7,459 bases of DNA from JBCCMB01 sp039026555 (GTDB lineage Bacteria; Pseudomonadota; Alphaproteobacteria; Caulobacterales; Hyphomonadaceae), in assembly GCA_039026555.1 (NCBI GenBank), contig JBCCMB010000135.1, positions 1 through 7,459 on the forward strand. Reading direction: 5' to 3'. The notes beneath the pieces were generated by a model. The model had not been told where the DNA came from and did not search any database. It worked only from the letters and a program-made list of their open reading frames with translations. The position numbers and the translations under genes were made by a program. Numbering within the stretch: position 1 is the first letter of the stretch; every line of letters begins with the position of its first letter. This document shows, in pieces, positions 1-4,957 of this stretch.

Positions 1-1
1 C

Positions 2-370
2 GACGGCGCTGTTAAATCCTCTCTCGTCGCCGCGTTCGAAACCTATTGCGGCGAGGCGCATGCCGAAGACTTCATGATTGTCAGCGACGCGTCAGATCGG
101 TTCGTTCAGTTTACGCGCGGCGGCACGCCCGACGGCGTTTTGTTAGATCTCCCCTCCGCCGCGTTGAACGAAGAGCAATTGGTCGCTGCTCGCAGGCTTC
201 TCATGGAGGATTATAGCGGCGAGACGTGGGAGTATGGAGATGGCGAATTCACGTTTAATCTCGATCTGCCCTTGGACCCCGCCTACCTCTCGCACATTAC
301 GCTGGACGTGTTTGAGCATATCTATCGCGAATTGCCGTCCGTGCCCCTCAATATCACGATCGACCACTAG
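2..370 (+). CDS. Unrecognised protein, 3' part only
   Basis: The reading frame is open from the left edge to a TAG at 368-370, giving 122 visible residues. The true start is probably outside the window, because the frame continues upstream of the first ATG (74) with ordinary protein-like sequence. The visible part is acidic (a stretch around MEDYSGETWEYGDGEF) and ends in LNITIDH, and alternating hydrophobic/charged residues suggest a small soluble alpha/beta protein. There is no signal peptide, membrane segment or motif that I recognise. It lies upstream of the flagellin regulatory region on the same strand, with 274 bases before flagellin 1, so co-transcription with the flagellins is unlikely. 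That it is coding is inferred from the long open frame and its composition; no function is proposed. Confidence 0.55.
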   Translation, partial: DGAVKSSLVAAFETYCGEAHAEDFMIVSDASDRFVQFTRGGTPDGVLLDLPSAALNEEQLVAARRLLMEDYSGETWEYGDGEFTFNLDLPLDPAYLSHITLDVFEHIYRELPSVPLNITIDH

Positions 371-392
371 GCCAGAGACGCCGGAAAATCAC

Positions 393-406
393 TTCGGCGC
401 GCCGAA
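393..406. repeat. Perfect 14-base palindrome
   Basis: TTCGGCGCGCCGAA reads the same on both strands and lies 23 bases after the stop of the left-edge gene. It has no T-tract, so it is not a standard intrinsic terminator. It could be a dimeric protein-binding site or a weak RNA hairpin. Its function is unknown. Confidence 0.4.
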
Positions 407-425
407 ACTGTCGCACACCGCGATG

Positions 426-475
426 GATAGGCAGGGTCTGCCCATTTGCGCCAAGGGGGTCGGCAAGCTCTGCCG
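426..475. promoter_or_regulatory. Candidate enhancer for the flagellin 1 sigma-54 promoter
   Basis: Two inverted repeats sit about 80 to 130 bases upstream of the -24 element: GGCAG-GGT-CTGCC (430-442) and CGGCA-AGCTC-TGCCG (461-475). Read on the minus strand, the segment contains CTGCCTATC and GCTTGCCGACC, which match the repeats found upstream of flagellin 2 (TTTGCC followed by TAYC or GATC). Caulobacter late flagellar promoters use FlbD-bound ftr elements at about this distance, so this is the inferred role. I cannot verify a match to the published ftr consensus. An A/T-rich stretch (about 498-540) between this element and the promoter could help the DNA bend, although no good IHF consensus was found. 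Confidence 0.4.
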
Positions 476-555
476 GGTGGCTCCAGCCACCAGAGCGTAA
501 ACAAAAATAAACTCATTAAAACAAGGCTCTAAAACCTCGCTTAGGCTTGGAGTTT

Positions 556-571
556 AGGCACGCCAATTGCT
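556..571 (+). promoter_or_regulatory. Sigma-54 (-24/-12) promoter of flagellin 1
   Basis: AGGCACG-CCAA-TTGCT differs from the sigma-54 consensus TGGCACG-N4-TTGCW only at its first base. The invariant GG (557-558) and GC (569-570) are exactly 10 bases apart. Counting from the -12 C gives a transcription start near 582 and a leader of about 63 bases before the ATG at 645. It implies RpoN-dependent, activator-driven expression. It also rules out a TTG start at 567, which lies inside the -12 element. Confidence 0.88.
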
Positions 572-583
572 CCTGCTCACGCG

Positions 584-614
584 GACAAGAATGTCTTCCG
601 ATCAAAACGATCGG
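584..614 (+). promoter_or_regulatory. Leader hairpins of flagellin 1 mRNA
   Basis: Two adjacent stem-loops lie just downstream of the predicted transcript start. The first is GACA-AGAA-TGTC (584-595). The second is CCGATC-AAAAC-GATCGG (598-614), a perfect 6-bp stem. The AAAAC loop closed by a C-G pair is identical to the loops of both leader hairpins of flagellin 2. Caulobacter FlbT is known to act on a flagellin 5' leader, so a similar post-transcriptional role is plausible here. That is inference, because flbT itself is not in the window. Confidence 0.5.
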
Positions 615-644
615 ATCAACACCTCCAGAATGGAAGGAACGACA

Positions 645-1478
645 ATGGCTGCCTTATCGGTCAACACCAATGCCGGGGCGATGATCGCCCTACAACAATT
701 GTCAAAGACGAATATGCAACTCGAAGAGACCCAGTCTCGCATTAACACCGGCCTCAAGGTCGCGAGCGCAAAGGACAATGGCGCCACCTACGCCATCGCC
801 CAAGGCATGCGCTCGGAGATCGCCGGCTATGGCGTTGTGCAGCAAAGTCTCGACCGCGCGATATCGACCGCCGATGTGGCGCTGTCCGCGGGAGAAGCTA
901 TATCCGATCTTCTCATCGAAATGCGCGAGAAAGCGCTTGCGGCGAAGGACCCAACCCTCACCACAGATCAGCGTGACGCGTACGATGAAGACTTCGTCGC
1001 GCTTCGAACGCAGATCGCGACGATTGTGGCGAACGCCGAGTTTAACGGCGTGAACCTTGTCGACGGTTCGGTGACGGGCGGCCTTCAGGCATTCGCCAAT
1101 TCGGACGGGACAAGCACCCTGTCCGTTAGTCAGGAAGATTTATCCCTGTCGGGATCGATCATTACGGTCACCTCTTCGGCGGTGATCAGCACCCTGACGT
1201 CCGCAAGCGCGAACCTTACGTTGCTTGATGCATCCATCACCAATGTGTCCAAAGCGCTCGCGCGCCTCGGCACGGCGTCGAAATCACTTGAGATCCATAG
1301 TAATTTCGTCACCCAGCTGAGGGACAATTTGGAGGTGGGAGTCGGAAATCTCGTCGACGCCGACTTGGCGAGGGAAAGTGCGAAACTCCAATCGCTGCAA
1401 ACGAAGCAGCAATTGGGCGTCCAAGCGCTCTCTATCGCGAACCAGGCGCCACAGATTATTACGTCTTTGTTCGGGTAG
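645..1478 (+). CDS. Flagellin 1 (filament subunit)
   Basis: This encodes a 277-residue flagellin, exported by the flagellar type III system and polymerised into the filament. The N-terminal D0/D1 helix begins MAALSVNTNAGAMIALQQL and runs through ETQSRINTGLKV (about residues 28-39), SAKDNGA and the NAEFNGVNLVDG segment (near residue 135). The C-terminal D0 helix contains NLVDADLARESAKLQSLQ and ends QAPQIITSLFG. The middle is short and rich in Ser/Thr, and there is no Cys or Trp. The length matches Caulobacter-type flagellins, which lack large D2/D3 domains. The ATG at 645 is chosen because GGAAGGA (632-638) is ideally spaced and the start lies downstream of the sigma-54 promoter; in-frame TTG 567 and ATG 630 are less plausible. 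It is closest to flagellin 2 and is followed by its own terminator. Flagellin identity is certain, but which fljJ-O type paralogue it matches cannot be said. Confidence 0.97.
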   Translation: MAALSVNTNAGAMIALQQLSKTNMQLEETQSRINTGLKVASAKDNGATYAIAQGMRSEIAGYGVVQQSLDRAISTADVALSAGEAISDLLIEMREKALAAKDPTLTTDQRDAYDEDFVALRTQIATIVANAEFNGVNLVDGSVTGGLQAFANSDGTSTLSVSQEDLSLSGSIITVTSSAVISTLTSASANLTLLDASITNVSKALARLGTASKSLEIHSNFVTQLRDNLEVGVGNLVDADLARESAKLQSLQTKQQLGVQALSIANQAPQIITSLFG

Positions 1479-1487
1479 GAACGATCA

Positions 1488-1523
1488 CGGAGGAGCGAGC
1501 CGTTTACGCGGCTCGCTCCGCCG
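1488..1523 (+). terminator. Hairpin after flagellin 1, no T-tract
   Basis: A perfect 11-bp stem, GGAGCGAGCCG (1492-1502) with CGGCTCGCTCC (1509-1519), has a TTTACG loop. After one A/G mismatch it extends by three more pairs (1488-1490 with 1521-1523). It starts 10 bases after the stop codon. There is no run of T after it, so it more likely protects the 3' end of the flagellin mRNA than stops transcription by itself. Confidence 0.5.
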
Positions 1524-1613
1524 CCTGGAGCTAGACGCGTCCGCTAGGATACGGTCTGGATCTGGTCCCCCCGGGTCATTGGGTGCGCAAAATGCGCGTT
1601 GAGCGACACGCAG
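1524..1613 (+). other. Flagellin 1 3' untranslated stretch
   Basis: No gene is supported here. The stretch lies between the first 3' hairpin and the intrinsic terminator. It contains a short stem GCGC-AAAAT-GCGC (1585-1597), whose A-rich loop resembles those in the flagellin leaders. No promoter resembling -35/-10 or -24/-12 was found, so it is most simply the tail of the flagellin 1 transcript. A processed small RNA cannot be excluded. Confidence 0.35.
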
Positions 1614-1645
1614 CCGCCGAGCCGAAAGGCTCCGGCGGTTTTTTT
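1614..1645 (+). terminator. Intrinsic terminator of the flagellin 1 unit
   Basis: The left arm CCGCCGAGCC (1614-1623) pairs with GGCTC-C-GGCGG (1628-1638) as 5 + 5 base pairs with a single bulged C (1633). The loop is GAAA and seven T's follow (1639-1645). This is a textbook rho-independent terminator and separates flagellin 1 from flagellin 2. Confidence 0.92.
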
Positions 1646-1667
1646 GCGCCCCGGCGAACCAGGTAGG

Positions 1668-1721
1668 TTTTGCCGATCGGGAAAGATTTGCCTATCGCCA
1701 CCCGGTCGATTTTGCCTACCG
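1668..1721. promoter_or_regulatory. Three direct repeats, candidate enhancer of flagellin 2
   Basis: TTTTGCCGATCG (1668-1679), ATTTGCCTATCG (1686-1697) and TTTTGCCTACCG (1710-1721) share the pattern WTTTGCCKAYCG. They lie about 80 to 135 bases upstream of the -24 element at 1803, the distance expected for a sigma-54 activator such as FlbD. Inverted copies of the core occur at a similar distance from the flagellin 1 promoter. An A/T-rich stretch (about 1724-1770) separates them from the promoter. Activator identity is inferred. Confidence 0.45.
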
Positions 1722-1801
1722 CGATGAAATTTTTCGTCGCTGTAAACTGATTTTTCCTAATAATTCAAAGGACTTAGGGCAGGGCGTTTACCCTTTCCGA
1801 C

Positions 1802-1817
1802 TGGTCTAAGGCTTGCT
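1802..1817 (+). promoter_or_regulatory. Sigma-54 promoter of flagellin 2
   Basis: TGGTCTA-AGGC-TTGCT has the GG (1803-1804) and GC (1815-1816) exactly 10 bases apart and a perfect TTGCT -12 block. The -24 block beyond TGG is poor. The distance from the GC to the start codon (73 bases) almost equals that at flagellin 1 (76 bases), which supports the call. The predicted transcript start is near 1828. Confidence 0.68.
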
Positions 1818-1828
1818 GCCAACACTCC

Positions 1829-1860
1829 GGGGCAAAACGCCCCAGGGAGCAAAACGCTCC
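1829..1860 (+). promoter_or_regulatory. Tandem leader hairpins of flagellin 2 mRNA
   Basis: GGGGC-AAAAC-GCCCC (1829-1843) is followed two bases later by GGAGC-AAAAC-GCTCC (1846-1860). Both are perfect 5-bp stems with identical loops, although the arms differ. The first begins at about the predicted transcript start, so it would form the 5' end of the mRNA. The ribosome site AAAGGG (1874-1879) follows unpaired. Likely roles are mRNA stability and/or binding by an FlbT-type regulator; both are inference. Confidence 0.6.
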
Positions 1861-1887
1861 GTTCGTAAACCAGAAAGGGTCGTCAAA

Positions 1888-2712
1888 ATGACGAGTGTGA
1901 ACACAAACTACGGGGCTCTTGTCGCCCTGCAGCAGCTCAACGCCACGAATCGTGAGCTTGAAACAACTCAATCCCGCATCAATACGGGCTTGAAAGTCGG
2001 CAGCGCAAAAGACAATGGCGCAACTTTCGCCATCGCTCAGGGCCTGCGTTCCGAAGTTGCTGGCTACAGCGTTGTTAAAGAAAGCTTGGATCGTTCGGTT
2101 TCCACCGTCGACACGGCCTTGGCCGCCGGCGAAGCGATCTCCGACTTGTTGATCGAGCTGAAAGACAAAGCCCTGGCCGCTAAAGACTCGTCTTTGACGT
2201 CCGACCAGCGTGACGCTTACGAAGAAGATTTCAAAGCGCTCCGCACTCAGATCACCACGATCGTCGACAACGCCGAATTCAACGGCGTGAACTTGATCAA
2301 CAACACGCAAACCGGCGTTTCGGCCCTCGCGAATGCGGACGGCTCTAACTCCATCACGGTTGCGGACGAAGATCTGAACCTTTCGGGCTCCATCGTGACG
2401 CTGACTTCGACTGCAACGGTTGCTAACTTGACCGGCGCATCGGCGGCTATCACGGCGCTGGACGCGTCGATCAGCAACCTGTCGAAAGCGCTTGCGCGCC
2501 TCGGCACGGGTTCGAAATCGTTGGAGATCCACAACGACTTCGTCACGAAGCTGGCTGACAACCTGACCCAAGGCATCGGCAACCTTGTCGACGCGGACTT
2601 GGCGAAGGAAAGCGCGAAACTTCAATCCTTGCAGACCAAGCAGCAGCTCGGCGTGCAGGCGTTGTCGATCGCCAACCAGTCCAGCGGTCTCGTCCTCTCC
2701 TTCTTCCGTTAA
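1888..2712 (+). CDS. Flagellin 2 (filament subunit)
   Basis: This is a 274-residue flagellin. It starts MTSVNTNYGALVALQQLN, has TQSRINTGLKVGSAKDNGAT in the N-terminal helix and NAEFNGVNLINN at the end of the N-terminal D1 region. It closes with NLVDADLAKESAKLQSLQ and a C-terminus QSSGLVLSFFR that differs from the QAPQ...SLF ending of the other two. It aligns with flagellin 1 almost without gaps (three residues shorter) and carries a reduced Ser/Thr/Ala-rich middle. The ATG at 1888 has AAAGGG 8 bases upstream and lies downstream of the promoter and leader hairpins; the in-frame TTG at 1813 is part of the -12 element. Asn is mostly AAC, and with the elaborate leader this suggests a strongly expressed, perhaps major, filament subunit (inference). 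flaG follows 99 bases downstream and probably shares its transcript. Confidence 0.97.
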   Translation: MTSVNTNYGALVALQQLNATNRELETTQSRINTGLKVGSAKDNGATFAIAQGLRSEVAGYSVVKESLDRSVSTVDTALAAGEAISDLLIELKDKALAAKDSSLTSDQRDAYEEDFKALRTQITTIVDNAEFNGVNLINNTQTGVSALANADGSNSITVADEDLNLSGSIVTLTSTATVANLTGASAAITALDASISNLSKALARLGTGSKSLEIHNDFVTKLADNLTQGIGNLVDADLAKESAKLQSLQTKQQLGVQALSIANQSSGLVLSFFR

Positions 2713-2757
2713 GAGAGACGCCGCCGCCATCCCCTAACCGGAGATGGTGGGACGCGG

Positions 2758-2790
2758 CGGGGTCGGAGGCGAAACGCCCCGACCCCGTTT
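2758..2790 (+). terminator. Strong hairpin between flagellin 2 and flaG
   Basis: CGGGGTCGG (2758-2766) pairs with CCGACCCCG (2779-2787). Inside it, after one bulged A (2767), GGCG pairs with CGCC around an AAA loop, giving 13 base pairs in all. Only TTT follows (2788-2790), so termination would be partial. The ribosome site of flaG (GGAGGG, 2799-2804) comes directly after. It probably sets the flagellin-to-flaG ratio by attenuation or by protecting the upstream flagellin mRNA. No separate flaG promoter was seen. Confidence 0.6.
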
Positions 2791-2811
2791 CGCTAATCGG
2801 AGGGTAAGCCG

Positions 2812-3147
2812 ATGAGTAAGGAGTTGAGTTCCACCGCCGTCGCCACGCGCGCCGAGATCACACGTTCTCCAGAGGCCGCAACCTATCGCGCCCAAGCTGA
2901 GAAAAATGATGCGGACCGCGCCATGGAAGCCCGGCGGAAAAAGATTGTCGAAGAAATCGCGCGCAGCCAAGGCCTCGAAAAAGGGCGTTTGGTGATTGAA
3001 AAAGACACTGAAACCGGACGGTTCGTCCACAAATTGGTCGACCCGGAATCTGGCAAAATCGTCCGCCAATGGCCCGACGAACAATGGTTGTCTTTCGCCC
3101 GCAGCTTCGGGGATACAGCCGGCCTCTGGCTAGACCGAAGGGTCTAA
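2812..3147 (+). CDS. flaG: FlaG family flagellar protein
   Basis: A 111-residue soluble protein. Residues about 1-55 are a charged, poorly conserved helical region. Residues about 58-93 carry the FlaG pattern: a short beta strand (RLVIEKD), then TGR, a strand (FVHKLVD), SGK and IVRQWPDEQWL. This corresponds to the family's D-x-x-TGE-V-IRQIP-x-E signature, with Trp in place of the usual Ile and a 20-residue tail. FlaG proteins affect filament length or assembly in several bacteria, and a flaG gene lies in the Caulobacter flagellin region. The ATG at 2812 has GGAGGG 7 bases upstream. It lies between flagellins 2 and 3, probably on the flagellin 2 transcript through the hairpin before it. Family membership is judged from the motif only. 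Confidence 0.82.
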   Translation: MSKELSSTAVATRAEITRSPEAATYRAQAEKNDADRAMEARRKKIVEEIARSQGLEKGRLVIEKDTETGRFVHKLVDPESGKIVRQWPDEQWLSFARSFGDTAGLWLDRRV

Positions 3148-3180
3148 GAGCGCCGCCGTGATCCGGCGAAACCGGATCGC
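3132..3180 (+). terminator. Two hairpins at the 3' end of flaG
   Basis: AGACC-GAAG-GGTCT (3132-3145) overlaps the last codons and the first base of the flaG stop. GATCCGG-CGAAA-CCGGATC (3160-3178) is a perfect 7-bp stem just after it. Neither has a T-tract, so they are weak terminators at best and may instead protect the 3' end of the flagellin 2-flaG mRNA. Confidence 0.4.
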
Positions 3181-3184
3181 TACA

Positions 3185-3293
3185 TTGCTATCAGGTGTAT
3201 AGCCCTCCGGAACTTTTTTCGGCAGGGCCAAGACTTCTTTAAGATTAACCGCCGTATTCCTGTCGGAAACGTGTAGCGGGCGAAAAAGCCTGC
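3185..3293 (+). promoter_or_regulatory. Leader and promoter region of flagellin 3
   Basis: No canonical -24/-12 promoter is present. A perfect TTGCT (3185-3189) has its GG (3174-3175) 11 rather than 10 bases before the GC, and a second GG/GC pair (3265-3277) is one base short. An inverted repeat pairs GCCCTCCG (3202-3209) with CGG-C-AGGGC (3220-3228). Nearer the gene, GCGGGC-GAAAAA-GCCTGC (3276-3293, one G-T pair) forms a 6-bp stem with an A-rich loop, just before the ribosome site AGGAGA. The layout recalls the leaders of flagellins 1 and 2, but the promoter remains unidentified. Confidence 0.35.
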
Positions 3294-3314
3294 GCGAACG
3301 TCAGGAGACCGGCG

Positions 3315-4145
3315 ATGTCTATTAGCGTCCACACCAATTCCTCCGCGATGGTGGCGCTTCAGAACCTCAACGCGACCAACCGCGATCTTGAGGCGACCCA
3401 GCAACGCGTGAGTACAGGCCTCAAGGTGCAAGGCGCCAAAGACAATGCGTCCGTCTTTGCGGTGGCGCAGAACATGCGCGGCGACACGGCGGCGCTTGGC
3501 GTGGTTCAAGCCAGCCTCGACCGCGCACAATCGATCGCCGACGTCGCCATCGCCGCCGGCGAAACAATTTCCGATTTGTTTATCCAGCTTCGCGAAAAAG
3601 CGACCGCCTCGATGGACCCGTCGATCGATGCGGCGGCGCGATCCGCATACGCGGCGGACTTCAACGCGATCGCACAGCAAGTCAAAAACATCATCGACGA
3701 CGCTGAATTCGACGGCGCGAATTTGCTGAACAATTCGCTCACAGGCGGGATCGAGTTTATTGCGGACGCAGACGCGACCGATACGCTGACGCTCACCTCT
3801 GAAGACTTCAGCTTCTCAGGATCGATCATCTCACTCACCAGCACGGCGACGCTTGGAAGCGTCTCAAGTTCGCAGGCGGCGCTCTCTGCAATCAATAGCA
3901 GTCTCACCAATATCAACTCCGCGCTCGCCCGGCTTGGCGCTTCAGCCAAGCAGATGGAAAACCACTCGCTATTCGTCACTAAGCTGCAGGACACGCTAAC
4001 CGAGGGCGTCGGCAATCTGGTGGATGCGGACTTGGCCAAGGAAAGCGCGACTTTGCAGGCCTTGCAGGTGAAACAACAATTGGGCGTGCAAGCGCTGTCG
4101 ATTGCGAACCAAGCGCCGCAAACGCTGTTGTCGCTGTTCCAGTAA
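3315..4145 (+). CDS. Flagellin 3 (divergent filament subunit)
   Basis: This is a 276-residue flagellin starting MSISVHTNSSAMVALQNLNA. The N-terminal helix carries ATQQRVSTGLKVQGAKDNAS, the D1 end reads DAEFDGANLLNN, and the C-terminal helix has NLVDADLAKESATLQALQ and ends QAPQTLLSLFQ. It departs from flagellins 1 and 2 at many positions they share, for example TQQRVST for TQSRINT, MRGDTAALG for RSE(V/I)AGY, and a middle rich in Ser/Ile (SAINSSLTNINSALARLG). It is therefore the more distant paralogue, and may take a different place in the filament (inference from Caulobacter, where flagellins are ordered along it). The ATG at 3315 has AGGAGA 6 bases upstream. Expression may differ from its neighbours because no proper -24/-12 promoter is visible. 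Confidence 0.97.
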   Translation: MSISVHTNSSAMVALQNLNATNRDLEATQQRVSTGLKVQGAKDNASVFAVAQNMRGDTAALGVVQASLDRAQSIADVAIAAGETISDLFIQLREKATASMDPSIDAAARSAYAADFNAIAQQVKNIIDDAEFDGANLLNNSLTGGIEFIADADATDTLTLTSEDFSFSGSIISLTSTATLGSVSSSQAALSAINSSLTNINSALARLGASAKQMENHSLFVTKLQDTLTEGVGNLVDADLAKESATLQALQVKQQLGVQALSIANQAPQTLLSLFQ

Positions 4146-4162
4146 GCGAACGCCCCGCCTTT

Positions 4163-4194
4163 CGCGGTTAGAGGTCTGGTCTTCCCTAATCGCG
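4163..4194 (+). repeat. Hairpin in the flagellin 3 3' region
   Basis: CGCGGTTAG (4163-4171) pairs with CTAATCGCG (4186-4194) with one G-T pair, and two further G-C pairs form past a bulged A. It stands between the stop codon and the true terminator, echoing the hairpin-then-terminator order after flagellin 1. Confidence 0.5.
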
Positions 4195-4201
4195 CAACTG
4201 A

Positions 4202-4236
4202 AAGCCCGGATCACATATGTGGATCCGGGCTTTTTT
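4202..4236 (+). terminator. Intrinsic terminator of flagellin 3
   Basis: AAGCCCGGATC (4202-4212) and GATCCGGGCTT (4222-4232) form an 11-bp stem around a small loop that includes ACATATGT. Six T's (4231-4236) overlap the end of the stem. It ends the flagellin region before the MarC-family gene. Confidence 0.93.
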
Positions 4237-4297
4237 CAGGACCAGCCATGCGATTTCGCGAGTTGCGGCGAGGGCGCGCCTCAGCTACAGGCCAGCA

Positions 4298-4945
4298 ATG
4301 TTCGACGCTCAACTTCTAGACTTTTCCATAGCCGCCTTTGTCACGTTTTTCGTCCTGATCGACGCGATCGGCGTAGCGCCCGTTTTCGCCTCGCTGACTG
4401 CGCCGAGCGGACCCGCCTATGCGCGGCGCATGGCGATAAAGTCGGTTTTTGTCGCCACTCTGATCATAGTCGGTTTCGCTCTGGGCGGCGCTTGGCTGTT
4501 TGAGCATATGGGCATTTCAATCGACGCGTTTCGCGCCGCCGGCGGCGCTTTGTTGTTTTTGATCGCCTTGGACATGGTGTTTGAAAAGCGCACCGAACGA
4601 CGCGAACACCGCGCGGAGGAAATACTCGCCGATCAAGACGCTCTGGACGACATCTCCGTGTTTCCCGTCGGCATTCCGATGTTGGCGGGACCGGGCGCCA
4701 TCGCAACGGCGATGCTCTATATGCAAAAAGCCGACGGTGCATGGGCGTACCAGGCGGCCACTTTGGGGGTGGTGATCCTCAACCTCCTGCTCTGCCTGAT
4801 CATATTCCTTCTCGCCGGACCTATTCTCCGCTTCCTTGGACCCAGCGTGGCGGGCGCGGTGACGCGTATTCTAGGCGTCATCTTAGCCGCATTGTCAGTG
4901 CAATTACTCATCGACGGGGTGAAAGGCGCCTTCGGACTTGCGTAG
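4298..4945 (+). CDS. MarC family integral membrane protein (UPF0056)
   Basis: A 215-residue inner membrane protein with about six hydrophobic segments (roughly residues 8-31, 46-68, 77-95, 121-141, 148-175 and 184-208). The family marks are D-A-I-G-V-A-P-V-F (22-30), the AFRAAGGALLFLIALDM segment (77-93) and PVGIPMLAGPGAI (123-135). A highly charged loop (96-118) joins the two halves, as is usual for the two-repeat MarC fold. The biochemical role of the family is not established; the original link of E. coli MarC to multiple antibiotic resistance was not upheld. The ATG at 4298 gives the normal family length; an in-frame ATG at 4217 lies inside the terminator hairpin and would add a non-family leader. 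The ribosome site is weak (ACAGG, 4287-4291). It runs toward the next gene, with 12 bases between stop codons. No link to flagella is evident. Confidence 0.9.
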   Translation: MFDAQLLDFSIAAFVTFFVLIDAIGVAPVFASLTAPSGPAYARRMAIKSVFVATLIIVGFALGGAWLFEHMGISIDAFRAAGGALLFLIALDMVFEKRTERREHRAEEILADQDALDDISVFPVGIPMLAGPGAIATAMLYMQKADGAWAYQAATLGVVILNLLLCLIIFLLAGPILRFLGPSVAGAVTRILGVILAALSVQLLIDGVKGAFGLA

Positions 4946-4957
4946 CGGCGAAGTCGG

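Noticed and set aside
498..540. IHF site in the A/T-rich stretch before the flagellin 1 promoter
   Set aside because: The stretch is A/T-rich, but no acceptable WATCAA-N4-TTR match was found; the similar stretch before flagellin 2 also has wrong spacing.
567..644. N-terminal extension of flagellin 1 from a TTG at 567
   Set aside because: The TTG is the -12 block of the sigma-54 promoter, and the extension has no flagellin similarity; ATG 645 has a good ribosome site.
1813..1887. N-terminal extension of flagellin 2 from a TTG at 1813
   Set aside because: It overlaps the -12 element and the leader hairpins; flagellins start at the MTSVNTN position.
1774..2730. 318-residue open frame antisense to flagellin 2
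   Set aside because: It mirrors the codon bias of the flagellin gene, covers the promoter and leader, is rich in Arg/Gln/Val, and resembles no protein. Similar antisense frames lie opposite flagellins 1 and 3.
3239..3250. Possible CtrA site (TTAAGATTAACC) before flagellin 3
   Set aside because: The two TTAA halves are 2 bases apart rather than the 7 expected for CtrA.
3239..3258. Possible sigma-28 promoter before flagellin 3
   Set aside because: The TAAG and GCCGTATT parts are far too close together compared with the normal spacing of about 11 bases.
4217..4297. Upstream ATG for the MarC-family protein
   Set aside because: It starts within the flagellin 3 terminator, and the extra 27 residues are not part of the family.
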